A stretch of 64,000 bases of DNA, taken from positions 1,162,402 through 1,226,401 of the forward strand of contig NZ_JAAOIX010000001.1 in assembly GCF_011440395.1 (NCBI RefSeq), written 5' to 3'. Positions 1-8,657 of the stretch are shown one piece after another. The notes beneath the pieces are model-generated. The model worked only from the letters and a program-made list of their open reading frames with translations. It was not told where the DNA came from and ran no database searches. The first letter of the stretch is position 1; each line of letters opens with the position of its first letter. Source of the stretch: Pseudomaricurvus alcaniphilus. Lineage in GTDB: Bacteria; Pseudomonadota; Gammaproteobacteria; Pseudomonadales; Cellvibrionaceae. A program made the translations under genes and the position numbers.

Positions 1-57
1 ACCAATTCAAGACCCTCACACCGCAAGGTGTGGGGGTTTTTTATTGGTGTAGCCATG
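1..57. repeat. Left 57-bp direct repeat flanking the toxin-antitoxin pair, with terminator-like hairpin
   Basis: This copy matches 721-777 with two differences, at positions 29-30. It holds a nested palindrome: outer arms ACCAAT (1-6) and ATTGGT (43-48), and an inner stem CCTCACACC / GGTGTGGGG around a GCAA loop, followed by a T run. That is a convincing Rho-independent terminator shape, in the + orientation. It lies just past the toxin stop codon. The window starts exactly at the repeat, so its left boundary cannot be seen. Confidence 0.75.
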
Positions 58-111
58 GGCTCTACCCCATTAACAATGAAAGGGAGTTATCGTTTTATTT
101 TGATCTCTAGG

Positions 112-417
112 CTAGGTTAGAAACTTCGGCAGGTCACGGCTTCCGTGGAGTATTCGTATAATACGAATGCGGTCTTTTAGAATCCGATAGAAAATAATAT
201 GACTCTCTTTTGCAATGCTGCGTAGACCCTCACGAATTTCAGGTCGTCTTCGCCCCAGTTCCGTATTATCCAGTAATTCCACAAAAACATCATCAAACGC
301 ATTCACATAGGCCACAGCCTGATCAAGTCCGAATTCTTCAGCGGTGTAATCAAATATGTCTTCGATGTCCCTATCGGCTTCGACCGACAGTTCATAGAAC
401 AGATCGGTTTGTGTCAT
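112..417 (-). CDS. ParE/RelE-superfamily toxin
   Basis: A 101-residue protein with the ParE/RelE toxin layout: two N-terminal helices rich in acidic residues (about 8-50), then a beta-rich C-terminal half (EIREGLRSIAKESHIIFYRI, then IRIIRILHGSRD) ending in a short tail. ParE toxins poison DNA gyrase and RelE toxins cut mRNA. The helical N-terminus and the missing RelE catalytic cluster favour ParE, but the target cannot be fixed from sequence. The start codon overlaps the antitoxin stop by one base (TAATG), so the two are translationally coupled in the usual antitoxin-first order. Confidence 0.85.
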   Translation of the reverse strand: MTQTDLFYELSVEADRDIEDIFDYTAEEFGLDQAVAYVNAFDDVFVELLDNTELGRRRPEIREGLRSIAKESHIIFYRILKDRIRIIRILHGSRDLPKFLT

Positions 418-650
418 TAGCTTTCCCGTTTAGCGATCTTGGCTTTGATAATCTCCTTTACATTGCGCTTGCTCGCGGGGCCTTCCCAGCCTTTGGCAAT
501 CTCAGCGCGTAGCTCTTCGATAACCCGGTGGCGGTAGACCTCGTGCAGACGCAAGGCATCGCGTACAACCTCACTGGCATTTTGATAATCGCCCTGTTTG
601 ACCTGAGAAGATATATATTCTTCCTGTTTTTGGGTAAAACTGATATTCAT
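417..650 (-). CDS. ParD-family antitoxin
   Basis: A 77-residue protein beginning MNISFTQKQEEYISSQVKQG, typical of ParD-like antitoxins: an N-terminal ribbon-helix-helix DNA-binding segment (about 1-45, with ASEVVRDALR as the second helix) and a charged C-terminal tail (GWEGPASKRNVKEIIKAKIA) that would wrap the toxin. A longer frame is open upstream, but ATG 650 is chosen because a strong Shine-Dalgarno (AGGAGG, minus strand) sits just ahead of it and homologues start there. Autoregulation through the TGTC-N7-GACA repeat upstream is likely. Confidence 0.88.
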   Translation of the reverse strand: MNISFTQKQEEYISSQVKQGDYQNASEVVRDALRLHEVYRHRVIEELRAEIAKGWEGPASKRNVKEIIKAKIAKRES

Positions 651-688
651 GGTGCACCTCCTGGAATAGAGACTCAGATTATCACTTA

Positions 689-703
689 TGTCTATATATG
701 ACA
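689..703 (-). promoter_or_regulatory. Candidate ParD operator/promoter region
   Basis: An inverted repeat TGTC-N7-GACA, with an AT-rich centre, lies about 40 bases upstream of the antitoxin start, and a further GGACA follows at 709-713. Ribbon-helix-helix antitoxins usually repress their own promoter through such short palindromes. This is inferred from position and symmetry only. Confidence 0.4.
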
Positions 704-720
704 AATATGGACATTGGCCC

Positions 721-777
721 ACCAATTCAAGACCCTCACACCGCAAGGCATGGGGGTTTTTTATTGGTGTAGCCATG
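721..777. repeat. Right 57-bp direct repeat flanking the toxin-antitoxin pair
   Basis: Second copy of the repeat at 1-57 (55 of 57 identical), in the same orientation, 720 bp away. The two substitutions fall in the inner stem (GGTGTGGGG becomes GGCATGGGG), so this copy makes a weaker terminator hairpin. The outer ACCAAT/ATTGGT arms are intact (721-726 and 763-768). The toxin-antitoxin pair fills the interval between the copies. Confidence 0.75.
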
Positions 778-1033
778 CGGGTGAGAATCGCTGAAGCGGT
801 TTGATACCGCGGGGACGCCTCATATTCTGCCATCCCGGCGGCCCGCCATAACATAATGTGCCGCTCCTCCCGGTAAGTCGGAATCCCGTGCCGCACCCCC
901 GCCCCTATAATTGTCCTGTAGCACCCGGACCGACGTGACCAGCGTCTGTTGTTCACAGGTTGACGGCGCAACCCGATTCATCCGGTGGGCTCGCTTTGCA
1001 GGAGCCGACCCCAGACCGCAGGATTCAAGCACC

Positions 1034-2488
1034 TTGATAGCACCACTCCAACACCTTATCCAGCGCGGCCGACTCGAGCAGGCCTTTATCAACGGTGCCT
1101 GGACGCCGGCCGAGGCTGTGCGCCGGGTAGCGGTGATCAATCCCGCGACCGAAGCAGCCATCGCCGAACTCGCACTCAGCGGTGACAGCGATGCCAGGCG
1201 AGCAGTAGACGCGGCCAAGCATGCCTTCGCCAGCTGGTCGACCACCTCGGTCAACACTCGCGCAGAACTGCTGACGCGCTTGCACCAACTGTTGCTCGAG
1301 CGCACCGAGCCCCTCGCCGAAGTGTTATCCATGGAAATGGGTGCAGCTATCCAGTATGCCCGCACGGCCCATGTCCCCTTCGCGGCAGAGCATATCCGCG
1401 TCGCCCGCGACAACCTGCTCGAGTACCCCTTTGTCAGCCAGCGCGGCGCCACCGCCATCCTGCGCGAGCCGATCGGCGTCTGCGGCCTGATCACTCCCTG
1501 GAACTGGCCGCTCTACCAAGTTACCGCCAAAGTGGGTCCCGCCCTGGCGGCGGGCTGCACCGTGGTGCTGAAGCCGAGCGAGCTGTCGCCGCTGAGCGCC
1601 CTGCTGTTCGCGGAACTGGTGCAGGAGGCGGGCTTCCCGGCCGGTGTGTTCAACCTGGTCAACGGCGACGGTGCCGGGGTGGGCTCCGCACTTGCAGCCC
1701 ACCCCGATGTGGCCATGATCTCCATTACCGGCTCAACCCGGGCCGGCATCCTGGTGGCCCAGGCCGCTGCCACCACCGTCAAGCGGGTGGCCCAGGAGCT
1801 GGGCGGCAAATCCCCCAACCTGATCCTGCCTGACGCCGACCTGGCCCGCGCCGTCGCCCCCGGCGTAGCCGCCTGTTTCCGCAATGTCGGCCAGTCCTGC
1901 AGCGCGCCGACCCGCATGCTGGTACCGCGCGCACAGCTGGAACAAGTCGAGGCACTGGCGCGCAGCGCCGCCGAGGAGATTGTCGTCGGCGACCCCGCCG
2001 CCACCCAGACCACCCATGGCCCGCTCGCCAATCAGGCCCAGTTTGAACGGGTGCAGCAGTTTATCCGCATCGGCCTGGACGAAGGCGCGCGCCTGGTCTG
2101 CGGCGGCCCTGGTCGCCCAGAGGGTTTGCAACACGGCTTCTATGCCCGCCCCACCATTTTCTCCGCCGTGAACCCCGAGATGACCATCGCCCGCGAGGAA
2201 ATCTTCGGCCCAGTGTTGTGCATCATTCCCTACGACAGCGTGGAGGAGGCGGTGGCCATCGCCAATGACACGGTCTACGGCCTCGGCGCCCACGTCCAGA
2301 GTGGCAGCATCGAATCTGCCCGGGCGGTGGCGGCACAACTGCGCTGCGGCCAGGTGCATCTCAACTATCCGGCCTGGGACCCCCAGGCGCCCTTCGGCGG
2401 CTACAAGCACTCGGGTAATGGCCGTGAATTCGGCGTCGAAGGACTGGAGGAATACCTGGAGACCAAGGCAGTCCTCGGCTACGCCTGA
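1034..2488 (+). CDS. NAD(P)-dependent aldehyde dehydrogenase
   Basis: Oxidises an aldehyde to a carboxylate in the cytoplasm; the substrate is not readable from sequence. Family motifs are complete: PWNWPLYQVTAKVGPALAAG (cofactor-binding), ELGGKSPNLILPDADL with the general-base Glu, GQSCSAPTR with the catalytic Cys (codon 1898-1900, residue 289 of this call), and EEIFGPVL. An in-frame ATG lies at 911, but the 41 residues it would add are unlike the family. TTG 1034 with AGGA ten bases ahead gives 484 residues, the normal length. The stop lies inside a CCTGAA tandem repeat. The next gene, a DAO-type flavoprotein, follows 60 bases later, so the two may act in sequence on an amine or amino-acid-derived substrate. 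Confidence 0.88.
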   Translation: MIAPLQHLIQRGRLEQAFINGAWTPAEAVRRVAVINPATEAAIAELALSGDSDARRAVDAAKHAFASWSTTSVNTRAELLTRLHQLLLERTEPLAEVLSMEMGAAIQYARTAHVPFAAEHIRVARDNLLEYPFVSQRGATAILREPIGVCGLITPWNWPLYQVTAKVGPALAAGCTVVLKPSELSPLSALLFAELVQEAGFPAGVFNLVNGDGAGVGSALAAHPDVAMISITGSTRAGILVAQAAATTVKRVAQELGGKSPNLILPDADLARAVAPGVAACFRNVGQSCSAPTRMLVPRAQLEQVEALARSAAEEIVVGDPAATQTTHGPLANQAQFERVQQFIRIGLDEGARLVCGGPGRPEGLQHGFYARPTIFSAVNPEMTIAREEIFGPVLCIIPYDSVEEAVAIANDTVYGLGAHVQSGSIESARAVAAQLRCGQVHLNYPAWDPQAPFGGYKHSGNGREFGVEGLEEYLETKAVLGYA

Positions 2489-2507
2489 ACCTGAACCTGA
2501 ACCTGAA
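2484..2507 (+). repeat. Tandem hexamer CCTGAA x4 over the aldehyde dehydrogenase stop codon
   Basis: Four perfect CCTGAA units span the end of the dehydrogenase gene. In the gene's frame each unit supplies a TGA, giving four in-frame stops in a row, so slippage of whole units would not extend the protein. Confidence 0.7.
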
Positions 2508-2547
2508 CCCGGGCCACTCTGCCTGTAAATAACAACTGGAGACTGCA

Positions 2548-3870
2548 ATGACACCTGCGCTGGCCAACATACACAGCGACGAGAAGCTTCCCGCCCACGC
2601 AGACGTGGTGGTAATCGGCGGCGGCATTGTCGGCGCCGTCAGCGCCTATTTCCTGGCCCGGCGCGGCCTGTCGGTGGCCCTTATTGAAAAGGGCCGGGTC
2701 GGCGCCGAGCAATCGAGCCGCAACTGGGGCTGGTGCCGGCAACAGAATCGCGATGCGCGCGAACTGCCCCTCTCCGGGGTTGCCCTGCGGCTGTGGGATG
2801 AACTGACGGCCGAGATTGGCACCGACCTCGGCTTCCGTCGCTGCGGCCTGCTCTACGCCACCGACAACCCGCAACAACTGGACGAGTGGGAGCGCTGGGG
2901 CGCCACCGCCCGCGAGTTTGACATCAATACCCGCATGCTCAGTGCCAGCGAAGCCAGCTCGCACATTCCGGCCCGCGGTCGCCACTGGCTCGGCGGCGTG
3001 CACTCCGTCGACGACGGCAAGGGCGAACCCGCCATCGCCGCCCCCGCCATCGCCGAGGGTGCCCGGGCCCTCGGTGCCAGCATCCACCAACACTGCGCCG
3101 CCCGGGGCCTCGATATCACCAACGGGGCGGTGACCGGCGTGCTCACGGAGCAGGGTCTCATCCGCACCGGCGCGGTGCTCTGCGCTGCCGGCGCCTGGGC
3201 CTCCGCCTTCTGTCGCCGGCACGGCCTGAACTTTCCCCAGGTGAGCGTACGCCAGACCGCCCTGCGCACCCGGCCGGCCCCGAACCTGGGCGAGGCGATC
3301 TACACCCCGGACTGCGCCCTCACCCGCCGCCTTGACGGCAGCTACACCGTGGCCATCAGCGGCAAGGCGCAGATGGAAATCACCCCCCAGAGCCTGCGCT
3401 ATGCCCGCGACTTCCTGCCGATGTACCGCAAGCGCTGGAGAAACGTGGAAATCCGTGTCGGCGAATCTTTCTTCCGCGGCCCCGAGGCCCTGGGGGGCTG
3501 GGCGGCCAACTCCGGAACACCCTATGAGCGCATCAGGGAACTCGATCCACCGGCCAAAGCCGACATCGTCGCCGCCGCCATGGCGCGGGTAAAAGCCCTG
3601 TTCCCGGAAATGGCGAAGGTGGAGGTTGCCGAATCCTGGGGCGGCTACGTCGACAGCACTCCGGACGCGGTACCGGTGATTTCCCCGGTGGACGGCATGC
3701 CCGGATTTTACCTTGCCGCCGGCACCTCGGGTCATGGCTTCGGCCTCGGCCCCGGCATCGGCCAACTGGCCGCCGACCTGGTCGCCAACGACACGCCCTG
3801 CGTCGACCCGGCGCCCTTTCGCCTGTCACGCTTGCAGGACGGCTCCAGAGTCAAGGTTGGCGCTATCTGA
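2548..3870 (+). CDS. FAD-dependent oxidoreductase, D-amino-acid-oxidase (DAO) family
   Basis: A 440-residue flavoprotein. Residues 20-50 form the N-terminal dinucleotide-binding fold (VVIGGGIVGA, then LIEKGRVG), followed by SSRNWGWCRQQ, which would sit near the flavin. The C-terminal part contains ESWGGYVDSTPDAVPVI and GTSGHGFGLGPGIG, the second FAD-contacting segment of DAO proteins. It probably oxidises an amine or amino acid, giving an imine. Start: ATG 2548 with GGAG seven bases ahead. It lies between an aldehyde dehydrogenase and a fumarylacetoacetate-hydrolase-family gene on the same strand, which suggests one catabolic unit. The exact substrate is unknown. Confidence 0.82.
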   Translation: MTPALANIHSDEKLPAHADVVVIGGGIVGAVSAYFLARRGLSVALIEKGRVGAEQSSRNWGWCRQQNRDARELPLSGVALRLWDELTAEIGTDLGFRRCGLLYATDNPQQLDEWERWGATAREFDINTRMLSASEASSHIPARGRHWLGGVHSVDDGKGEPAIAAPAIAEGARALGASIHQHCAARGLDITNGAVTGVLTEQGLIRTGAVLCAAGAWASAFCRRHGLNFPQVSVRQTALRTRPAPNLGEAIYTPDCALTRRLDGSYTVAISGKAQMEITPQSLRYARDFLPMYRKRWRNVEIRVGESFFRGPEALGGWAANSGTPYERIRELDPPAKADIVAAAMARVKALFPEMAKVEVAESWGGYVDSTPDAVPVISPVDGMPGFYLAAGTSGHGFGLGPGIGQLAADLVANDTPCVDPAPFRLSRLQDGSRVKVGAI

Positions 3871-4024
3871 GGTGCTCGCCGCCCGGTAAAACCGGTTGCT
3901 GCCGTGTTCTGTATAAAGCTTAAATTCGATAAAGTGCTCTGGCCTGCGGCGCAGGAGTTTGGGATGATGCCATTCCAGCACCCGGCCGCCCCGGGATCGA
4001 ACCCAAAAATCCTGAGACAAACCC

Positions 4025-4732
4025 ATGGTCGATAACTACCTGTTTCCCGCACGCCCCCAGCCGACAAGCGCCGTCGTCGGCAGTGACAGCGTGTTCCCGG
4101 TGCACCGTATTTTCTGCGTCGGCCGCAACTATCACGCCCACGCCGCAGAGATGGGCACCAGCGTCGACAAGGCCACCATGCGGCCCTTCTACTTCAACAA
4201 GCACCCCGCCCACCTGCTGGCCAGCGGCGCCAGCATTGACTACCCGCCGCAAACCGCGGATTACCACCACGAGGTAGAGCTGGTGGTGGCCATCGGTAAA
4301 CCCGGTTTTGAAGTGGCCGAAGCAGCGACCGACGATTTGATCTTCGGTTACGCCGTGGGGTTGGATATGACCCGCCGCGACCTGCAGGCAGAGGCCAAAA
4401 AAGGCGGCCGCCCCTGGGACCTGGCCAAGGATTTTGAAGACGCGGCGGTGCTGTCGGCGATCACCCCCAAAAGCCAGACCGGTCTGATTACCACGGCCAA
4501 TATCGAGCTCTCGGTAAACGGCGAAATCCGGCAAAAATCCGATGTCAGCAAGCTGATCTGGAACATAGCGGAGATCATCGCTGACCTGTCCAAATTCTAC
4601 CACCTGCAACCCGGCGACCTGATCTACACCGGCACTCCGGACGGCGTCGGCCCGGTGGTCGCCGGCGACCGCCTCAGCGGCAAGATCGACGGCGTCGGCA
4701 CGATTGAGTTGAGTATTAAGGAGCCGTCCTAA
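4025..4732 (+). CDS. Fumarylacetoacetate hydrolase family protein, fumarylpyruvate-hydrolase-like
   Basis: A 235-residue single-domain protein of the FAH fold. Visible signatures are FCVGRNYHAHAAEMG near residues 30-45, HHEVELVVAIG (metal-binding acidic residues), GYAVGLDMTRRDLQ, the KDFEDAAVL loop, and the C-terminal GDLIYTGTPDGVGPV. The short length and the VGRNY...H motif resemble fumarylpyruvate or maleylpyruvate hydrolases, which cleave C-C bonds in ring-fission products; 2-keto-4-pentenoate hydratases are an alternative. The stop codon overlaps the convergent ABC transporter gene by four bases (4729-4732). Confidence 0.85.
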   Translation: MVDNYLFPARPQPTSAVVGSDSVFPVHRIFCVGRNYHAHAAEMGTSVDKATMRPFYFNKHPAHLLASGASIDYPPQTADYHHEVELVVAIGKPGFEVAEAATDDLIFGYAVGLDMTRRDLQAEAKKGGRPWDLAKDFEDAAVLSAITPKSQTGLITTANIELSVNGEIRQKSDVSKLIWNIAEIIADLSKFYHLQPGDLIYTGTPDGVGPVVAGDRLSGKIDGVGTIELSIKEPS

Positions 4733-6591
4733 CTTGGCGGCAACTCCTGCAGCAAGTTGGCGTAAAAGCCCTGCATAGCCACCAGTTCAGAGTGGGAACC
4801 GCGCTCGATAATGCGGCCCTTGTCCAGCACCAGGATCTGGTCGGAGTGCTCGATGGTGCTGAGTCGGTGGGCAATGGCGATCACGGTCTTATCCATAAAC
4901 ACATGGTCGATGGCCTTCTGGATCAGCCGCTCGGTGACCGAATCCACCGAGCTGGTGGCTTCGTCCAGCAACACCACCTCACTGCCGGAAGCAATGGCAC
5001 GGGCAAAGGCGATAAGCTGGCACTGGCCGGCGGAGAGGTTGCCGCCATTGCCCTGCAAGACAAAATCGTACTGGCCCGGCAGGCGTTCGATAAAACCGTC
5101 GGCGTAGACGTAGCGGGCGGCTTCCAGCACCTGTGCGCGATGAATGCCCTCGCGCCCGAGGCTGATATTGAACTCGATGGAGCGATTGAACAGAAACACT
5201 TCCTGCTGCATCAGGGAGAACAGGCGGCTCGCTTCTTCCACGCCAATGTCCCGCAACTCCTGGCCGTTGAGGCGAATCGAACCCTGGTAGTTGTCGTAGG
5301 TTTTAGTCAGCAAGCGCAGGATGGTGGACTTGCCCGAACCGGTGCTGCCCACCAGCGCAATCTTGTCGCCCTTGCGCAATTCAAACGACACCTCGTCCAG
5401 TACCAGCGGGCCGTTTTCACTGTAGCGAAAACTGACCCGGTCGAACACCAGCGACTGGAACTGGCGCCGCGCCGGCGCGCGAGTCAGGGCACCATCGGCG
5501 GCGGTCGCGCTGCGCTGGCGATCCACCGGCGGCTCCTCCTGCAACGGTTGCTCGAAAATTTCCTCGATATGCCCAAAGGCCGCCAGCGCTCGCTGGATGG
5601 AGGCGATCTGCGAGGTAAAATCTCGAATCGGCACAAAAATCCGGTCCAGGGTCTGGGTAAAGCCGATCAGCACCCCGTAGCTGATGCTGGCCACCAGAAT
5701 CTCTTTGGCGCCGTACCAGATCACCAGCGCCATGGCGATGGTGGTAAGGCCCTCGATAATGGCAAACAGCGCTGCGTCGTAGAAGTTGGAGCGCGACTGG
5801 GCCTGGAAAAAACCCAGGGTATAGCTGCCGTATTTGCGCTGCACCTGTTCTTCTGCCGAATAGAGCTGCACCGTCTTGATGCCGTTGAGGCACTCTTGCA
5901 AGTAGCCGGTGCCCTGGGATAACACCACCCGCCCGCTGGCATAGGATTCCCGCAGCCGGCGTCGCAGCAACTCGGTCACCAGGTAGGTGGGCGGCCCCAG
6001 CACCAGCACCATCAAGGCCAATTTCCAGTTGATCACAAACAGGAACACCAGCAGCGCCAGGGTGGTCAATACATCGCGCACCATGCCCAGCAAGCCCTGG
6101 GCGAAGGACTCGTTGATGGCCTCCAGGTCGCTCGTCAGGCGCGTCAGGGAGACGCCGATGGGCGTAGTGTCAAAATAGCGGCGCGGGAAAGCCAGGATCC
6201 TGGCAAACATATCGGCGCGCATATCGCGCAGTGCATGCAAGGCGGAGGTCTGCAAAAAATAATTAAACAGCGCGTCGGCCGCGTAGTTGCCCAGCAGCAC
6301 CAATAACAGCAACGCCGACCACCAGTAGAGGCCACTGAACTCCCCCATCATCACCTGGGTGTCGATGATGTGCATAATCAGCCAGGGAAACAGCACACTG
6401 CAGAGAATCGACAGCGGCACCGCGGCAGTGCCGATAATCACCTGGCGGCGGTAGCGTTTCAGGTAACCGAGAAAGCGACTGATCAGGTTCCAATCAAATG
6501 CGGTTTTGGCGGCCTTTGCTGGTGGTGAGTGGGGACTTGATGAACCCGGGTTTGAATCCGGCGCCGCGGAACCCCTGGCAAATTCTTTCAT
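4729..6591 (-). CDS. ABC exporter half-transporter, MdlB-like, with the canonical ATPase site
   Basis: A 620-residue fused permease/ATPase. The N-terminal half has six predicted membrane helices, starting around WNLISRFLGYLKRYRRQV. The C-terminal half has Walker A GSTGSGKST, a slightly altered signature NLSAGQ, and Walker B VVLLDEATSSVD with the catalytic Glu present. It pairs with the preceding gene, which its start overlaps (ATGA at 6588-6591). The two form a heterodimer of the MdlAB/SmdAB type that exports drugs or lipophilic compounds across the inner membrane. The substrate is not predictable. Confidence 0.9.
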   Translation of the reverse strand: MKEFARGSAAPDSNPGSSSPHSPPAKAAKTAFDWNLISRFLGYLKRYRRQVIIGTAAVPLSILCSVLFPWLIMHIIDTQVMMGEFSGLYWWSALLLLVLLGNYAADALFNYFLQTSALHALRDMRADMFARILAFPRRYFDTTPIGVSLTRLTSDLEAINESFAQGLLGMVRDVLTTLALLVFLFVINWKLALMVLVLGPPTYLVTELLRRRLRESYASGRVVLSQGTGYLQECLNGIKTVQLYSAEEQVQRKYGSYTLGFFQAQSRSNFYDAALFAIIEGLTTIAMALVIWYGAKEILVASISYGVLIGFTQTLDRIFVPIRDFTSQIASIQRALAAFGHIEEIFEQPLQEEPPVDRQRSATAADGALTRAPARRQFQSLVFDRVSFRYSENGPLVLDEVSFELRKGDKIALVGSTGSGKSTILRLLTKTYDNYQGSIRLNGQELRDIGVEEASRLFSLMQQEVFLFNRSIEFNISLGREGIHRAQVLEAARYVYADGFIERLPGQYDFVLQGNGGNLSAGQCQLIAFARAIASGSEVVLLDEATSSVDSVTERLIQKAIDHVFMDKTVIAIAHRLSTIEHSDQILVLDKGRIIERGSHSELVAMQGFYANLLQELPPS

Positions 6592-8447
6592 TGGCTTTGC
6601 TCCCCGTTATCCGGGGTCGACGCCAGCTGGTCGTCGCCCTCCTGCTGCAACTGCCAGGTCTGGCGGTACAGGGGTGAAGTTTGCAGCAACTCCTGGTGGG
6701 TGCCCCGGGCCACGATCTCGCCCTGCTCCAGCACCAGGATGTAATCGACGCGCTCCAGCACACTGGCGCGATGGGACACAATCAGCGTGCTCTGGCTTTG
6801 CATGGCTTCAAAAATTTGCTCCAGCAGGAAACGCTCGGTCTCGTTGTCCACCGCCGACAGCACATTGTCGAGAATCATCAGCTTGGACGGCGTGTACATA
6901 GCCCGGGCCAGGCTCAGGCGCTGCTTCTGGCCGCCGGACAGGAGGATGCCCTTCTCCCCCACCAGGGTATTTTCCCGCTCCGGGAACTGCTGCACTTCAT
7001 CGCGCATATCGCTCTGGTAGAGCACGTCGTCGATGGGCTGGGACTCCTGGTCGCCGGCACTGAAACGGATATTGTTGAGCACCGAATCGGAAAACAGGAA
7101 CGGCTCCTGGGTGATGGTGCGCACCGCGCTGCGCAAGTCCCGGCGCGACAACTGGGTGATATCGTGCTGGTCAATAAAGATCCGCCCTGGCTCGATGTCG
7201 AGGTGGCGGTTGAGGCAATTGACCAGGGTGGATTTGCCCGAGCCCACCTGCCCGAGAATACCCACGGTCTGCCCGGGGCGGATCTCGAAACTGATGTTTT
7301 TCAATACCGGCTCGGTTTGCCCCGGATAGGTAAAGCTGAGATTGGTGACCCGGACCCCGGAGCTGAACAACTGCTGGCGCTCCGCCTCGGGCAGGTGCTG
7401 CAAGTCTTTGGCGGGTATCTCCTGGTCGAGAATCCGGCGCAGGCTGGAGATACTGAGAAAGCCGCTCTGGAACGCCGACCAGATCATGGCCATGGAGAAA
7501 AACGGCATGGCCAGCAGGGTGGCGTAAGCCAAAAACGCCACCAGCTCGCCCAGGGACAAACCGGACTGGATCACGTAGCCGCCGCCCACCGCCAGGATCA
7601 GCACCTTGATCAGTCGATCGGTGTAACCCAGGATCGGCAGCACCAGGGTGCGAATCCGCGCCAGTTGCACCGAGCGCTGCAGTAACACCTCATTGTCCTC
7701 GGCGAACTCTTCCCGCGCCCAGGGCTGGATATGATTGGACTTGATCACATCGATTCCGGACAACAGCTCCACCGAGCGGGTCGACAGGGCCTGCAACTCT
7801 TCCATCCGCACTTTCACCATGCGTCGCATCTTGCCAATGGCGCGACTGGAGACCATAAAAGTCAGCACCACAGGCACCATGCAATAGAGGGTCAACTGGG
7901 GCGACAGCTGCCACATCTTGTAGGGGGTGAACGACAGGGCGAAACTGATATTGAACACCTGCAGCATCACCACCCCCGCCAGGGCGCGAATGCCATTGAT
8001 GTCGTTGTTGACAATGGAAATCAGGGTGCCGGTGGGGTGGCTGCTGTAAAAATCCCGCTGCAAATAGGTGAGCCTGCTAAAGGCGTCGTCTTTTAACTCC
8101 TTCTCGATCGCCCGCCCCGGGTTGAAAAACAGCATGCGCGACAGGGTTCTGGCCCCCATCATGGCCAGCGCCAACCCCATGATCAGGACGATATTGCTGT
8201 TGAACTGGGCCTGGTTCTGGGCCAGCGACTCTTGCAGCAAATCGATGGCGATACCGATATAGCGCGGGATACTGACCGCCAGCCAATTGGTGGCCAGCAG
8301 CATAAGGACACCGAGGCCGTAGGACCATTTGTGCCGATAGAGGTAGCGAAAAAAGAAGCGCCAGTTGGATTCCTCGGCCGAGCGGTTGGACAAAATAGCG
8401 TGGTTTGACAAAATATCAGCTGTTCTTTTGGGTGGCATGGGTAGCAT
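6588..8447 (-). CDS. ABC exporter half-transporter, MdlA-like, with a degenerate ATPase site
   Basis: A 619-residue permease/ATPase fusion and first gene of a two-gene operon. The membrane part covers about 35-320. Walker A is GQVGSGKST (399-407) and the signature is a perfect LSGGQ (503-507). Walker B reads LMILDNVLSAVD, so Asn528 replaces the catalytic Glu. In heterodimeric exporters such a subunit forms one non-hydrolysing site, while the partner gene keeps the intact Glu, as seen here. A likely promoter with a TATGAT box on the minus strand (8537-8542) lies about 90 bases upstream. Confidence 0.9.
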   Translation of the reverse strand: MLPMPPKRTADILSNHAILSNRSAEESNWRFFFRYLYRHKWSYGLGVLMLLATNWLAVSIPRYIGIAIDLLQESLAQNQAQFNSNIVLIMGLALAMMGARTLSRMLFFNPGRAIEKELKDDAFSRLTYLQRDFYSSHPTGTLISIVNNDINGIRALAGVVMLQVFNISFALSFTPYKMWQLSPQLTLYCMVPVVLTFMVSSRAIGKMRRMVKVRMEELQALSTRSVELLSGIDVIKSNHIQPWAREEFAEDNEVLLQRSVQLARIRTLVLPILGYTDRLIKVLILAVGGGYVIQSGLSLGELVAFLAYATLLAMPFFSMAMIWSAFQSGFLSISSLRRILDQEIPAKDLQHLPEAERQQLFSSGVRVTNLSFTYPGQTEPVLKNISFEIRPGQTVGILGQVGSGKSTLVNCLNRHLDIEPGRIFIDQHDITQLSRRDLRSAVRTITQEPFLFSDSVLNNIRFSAGDQESQPIDDVLYQSDMRDEVQQFPERENTLVGEKGILLSGGQKQRLSLARAMYTPSKLMILDNVLSAVDNETERFLLEQIFEAMQSQSTLIVSHRASVLERVDYILVLEQGEIVARGTHQELLQTSPLYRQTWQLQQEGDDQLASTPDNGEQSQ

Positions 8448-8657
8448 TCACCCGGCTGCGACCGGATGCGGATTCACCGACACTACCGACCTCTTCGAGG
8501 CCGTTTACCTGAATCAGGTAACGTGCAGGGGGCGCTATCATACCCTGCCGGCCGGCAGTTACAAAGCGGGGGCGCCTGTCATCCCGATCAGCCCGTCTTA
8601 CCCCCACGCTGAAACTGCTTCACAGCCGGCATTGACTGCGATATAACAAAGCCAACT

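Larger units (their letters stand above)
651..1033. other. Intergenic stretch between the toxin-antitoxin pair and the aldehyde dehydrogenase
   Basis: This stretch holds the antitoxin promoter and ribosome-binding site (about 651-715), the right-hand direct repeat (721-777), and about 250 bases with no gene I can support. A weak AGGA at 1020-1023 precedes the TTG chosen as the dehydrogenase start. Confidence 0.5.

Noticed and set aside
820-1494. A minus-strand frame overlapping the aldehyde dehydrogenase start
   Set aside because: Compositionally biased translation with no recognisable motif; the plus-strand gene has complete family motifs.
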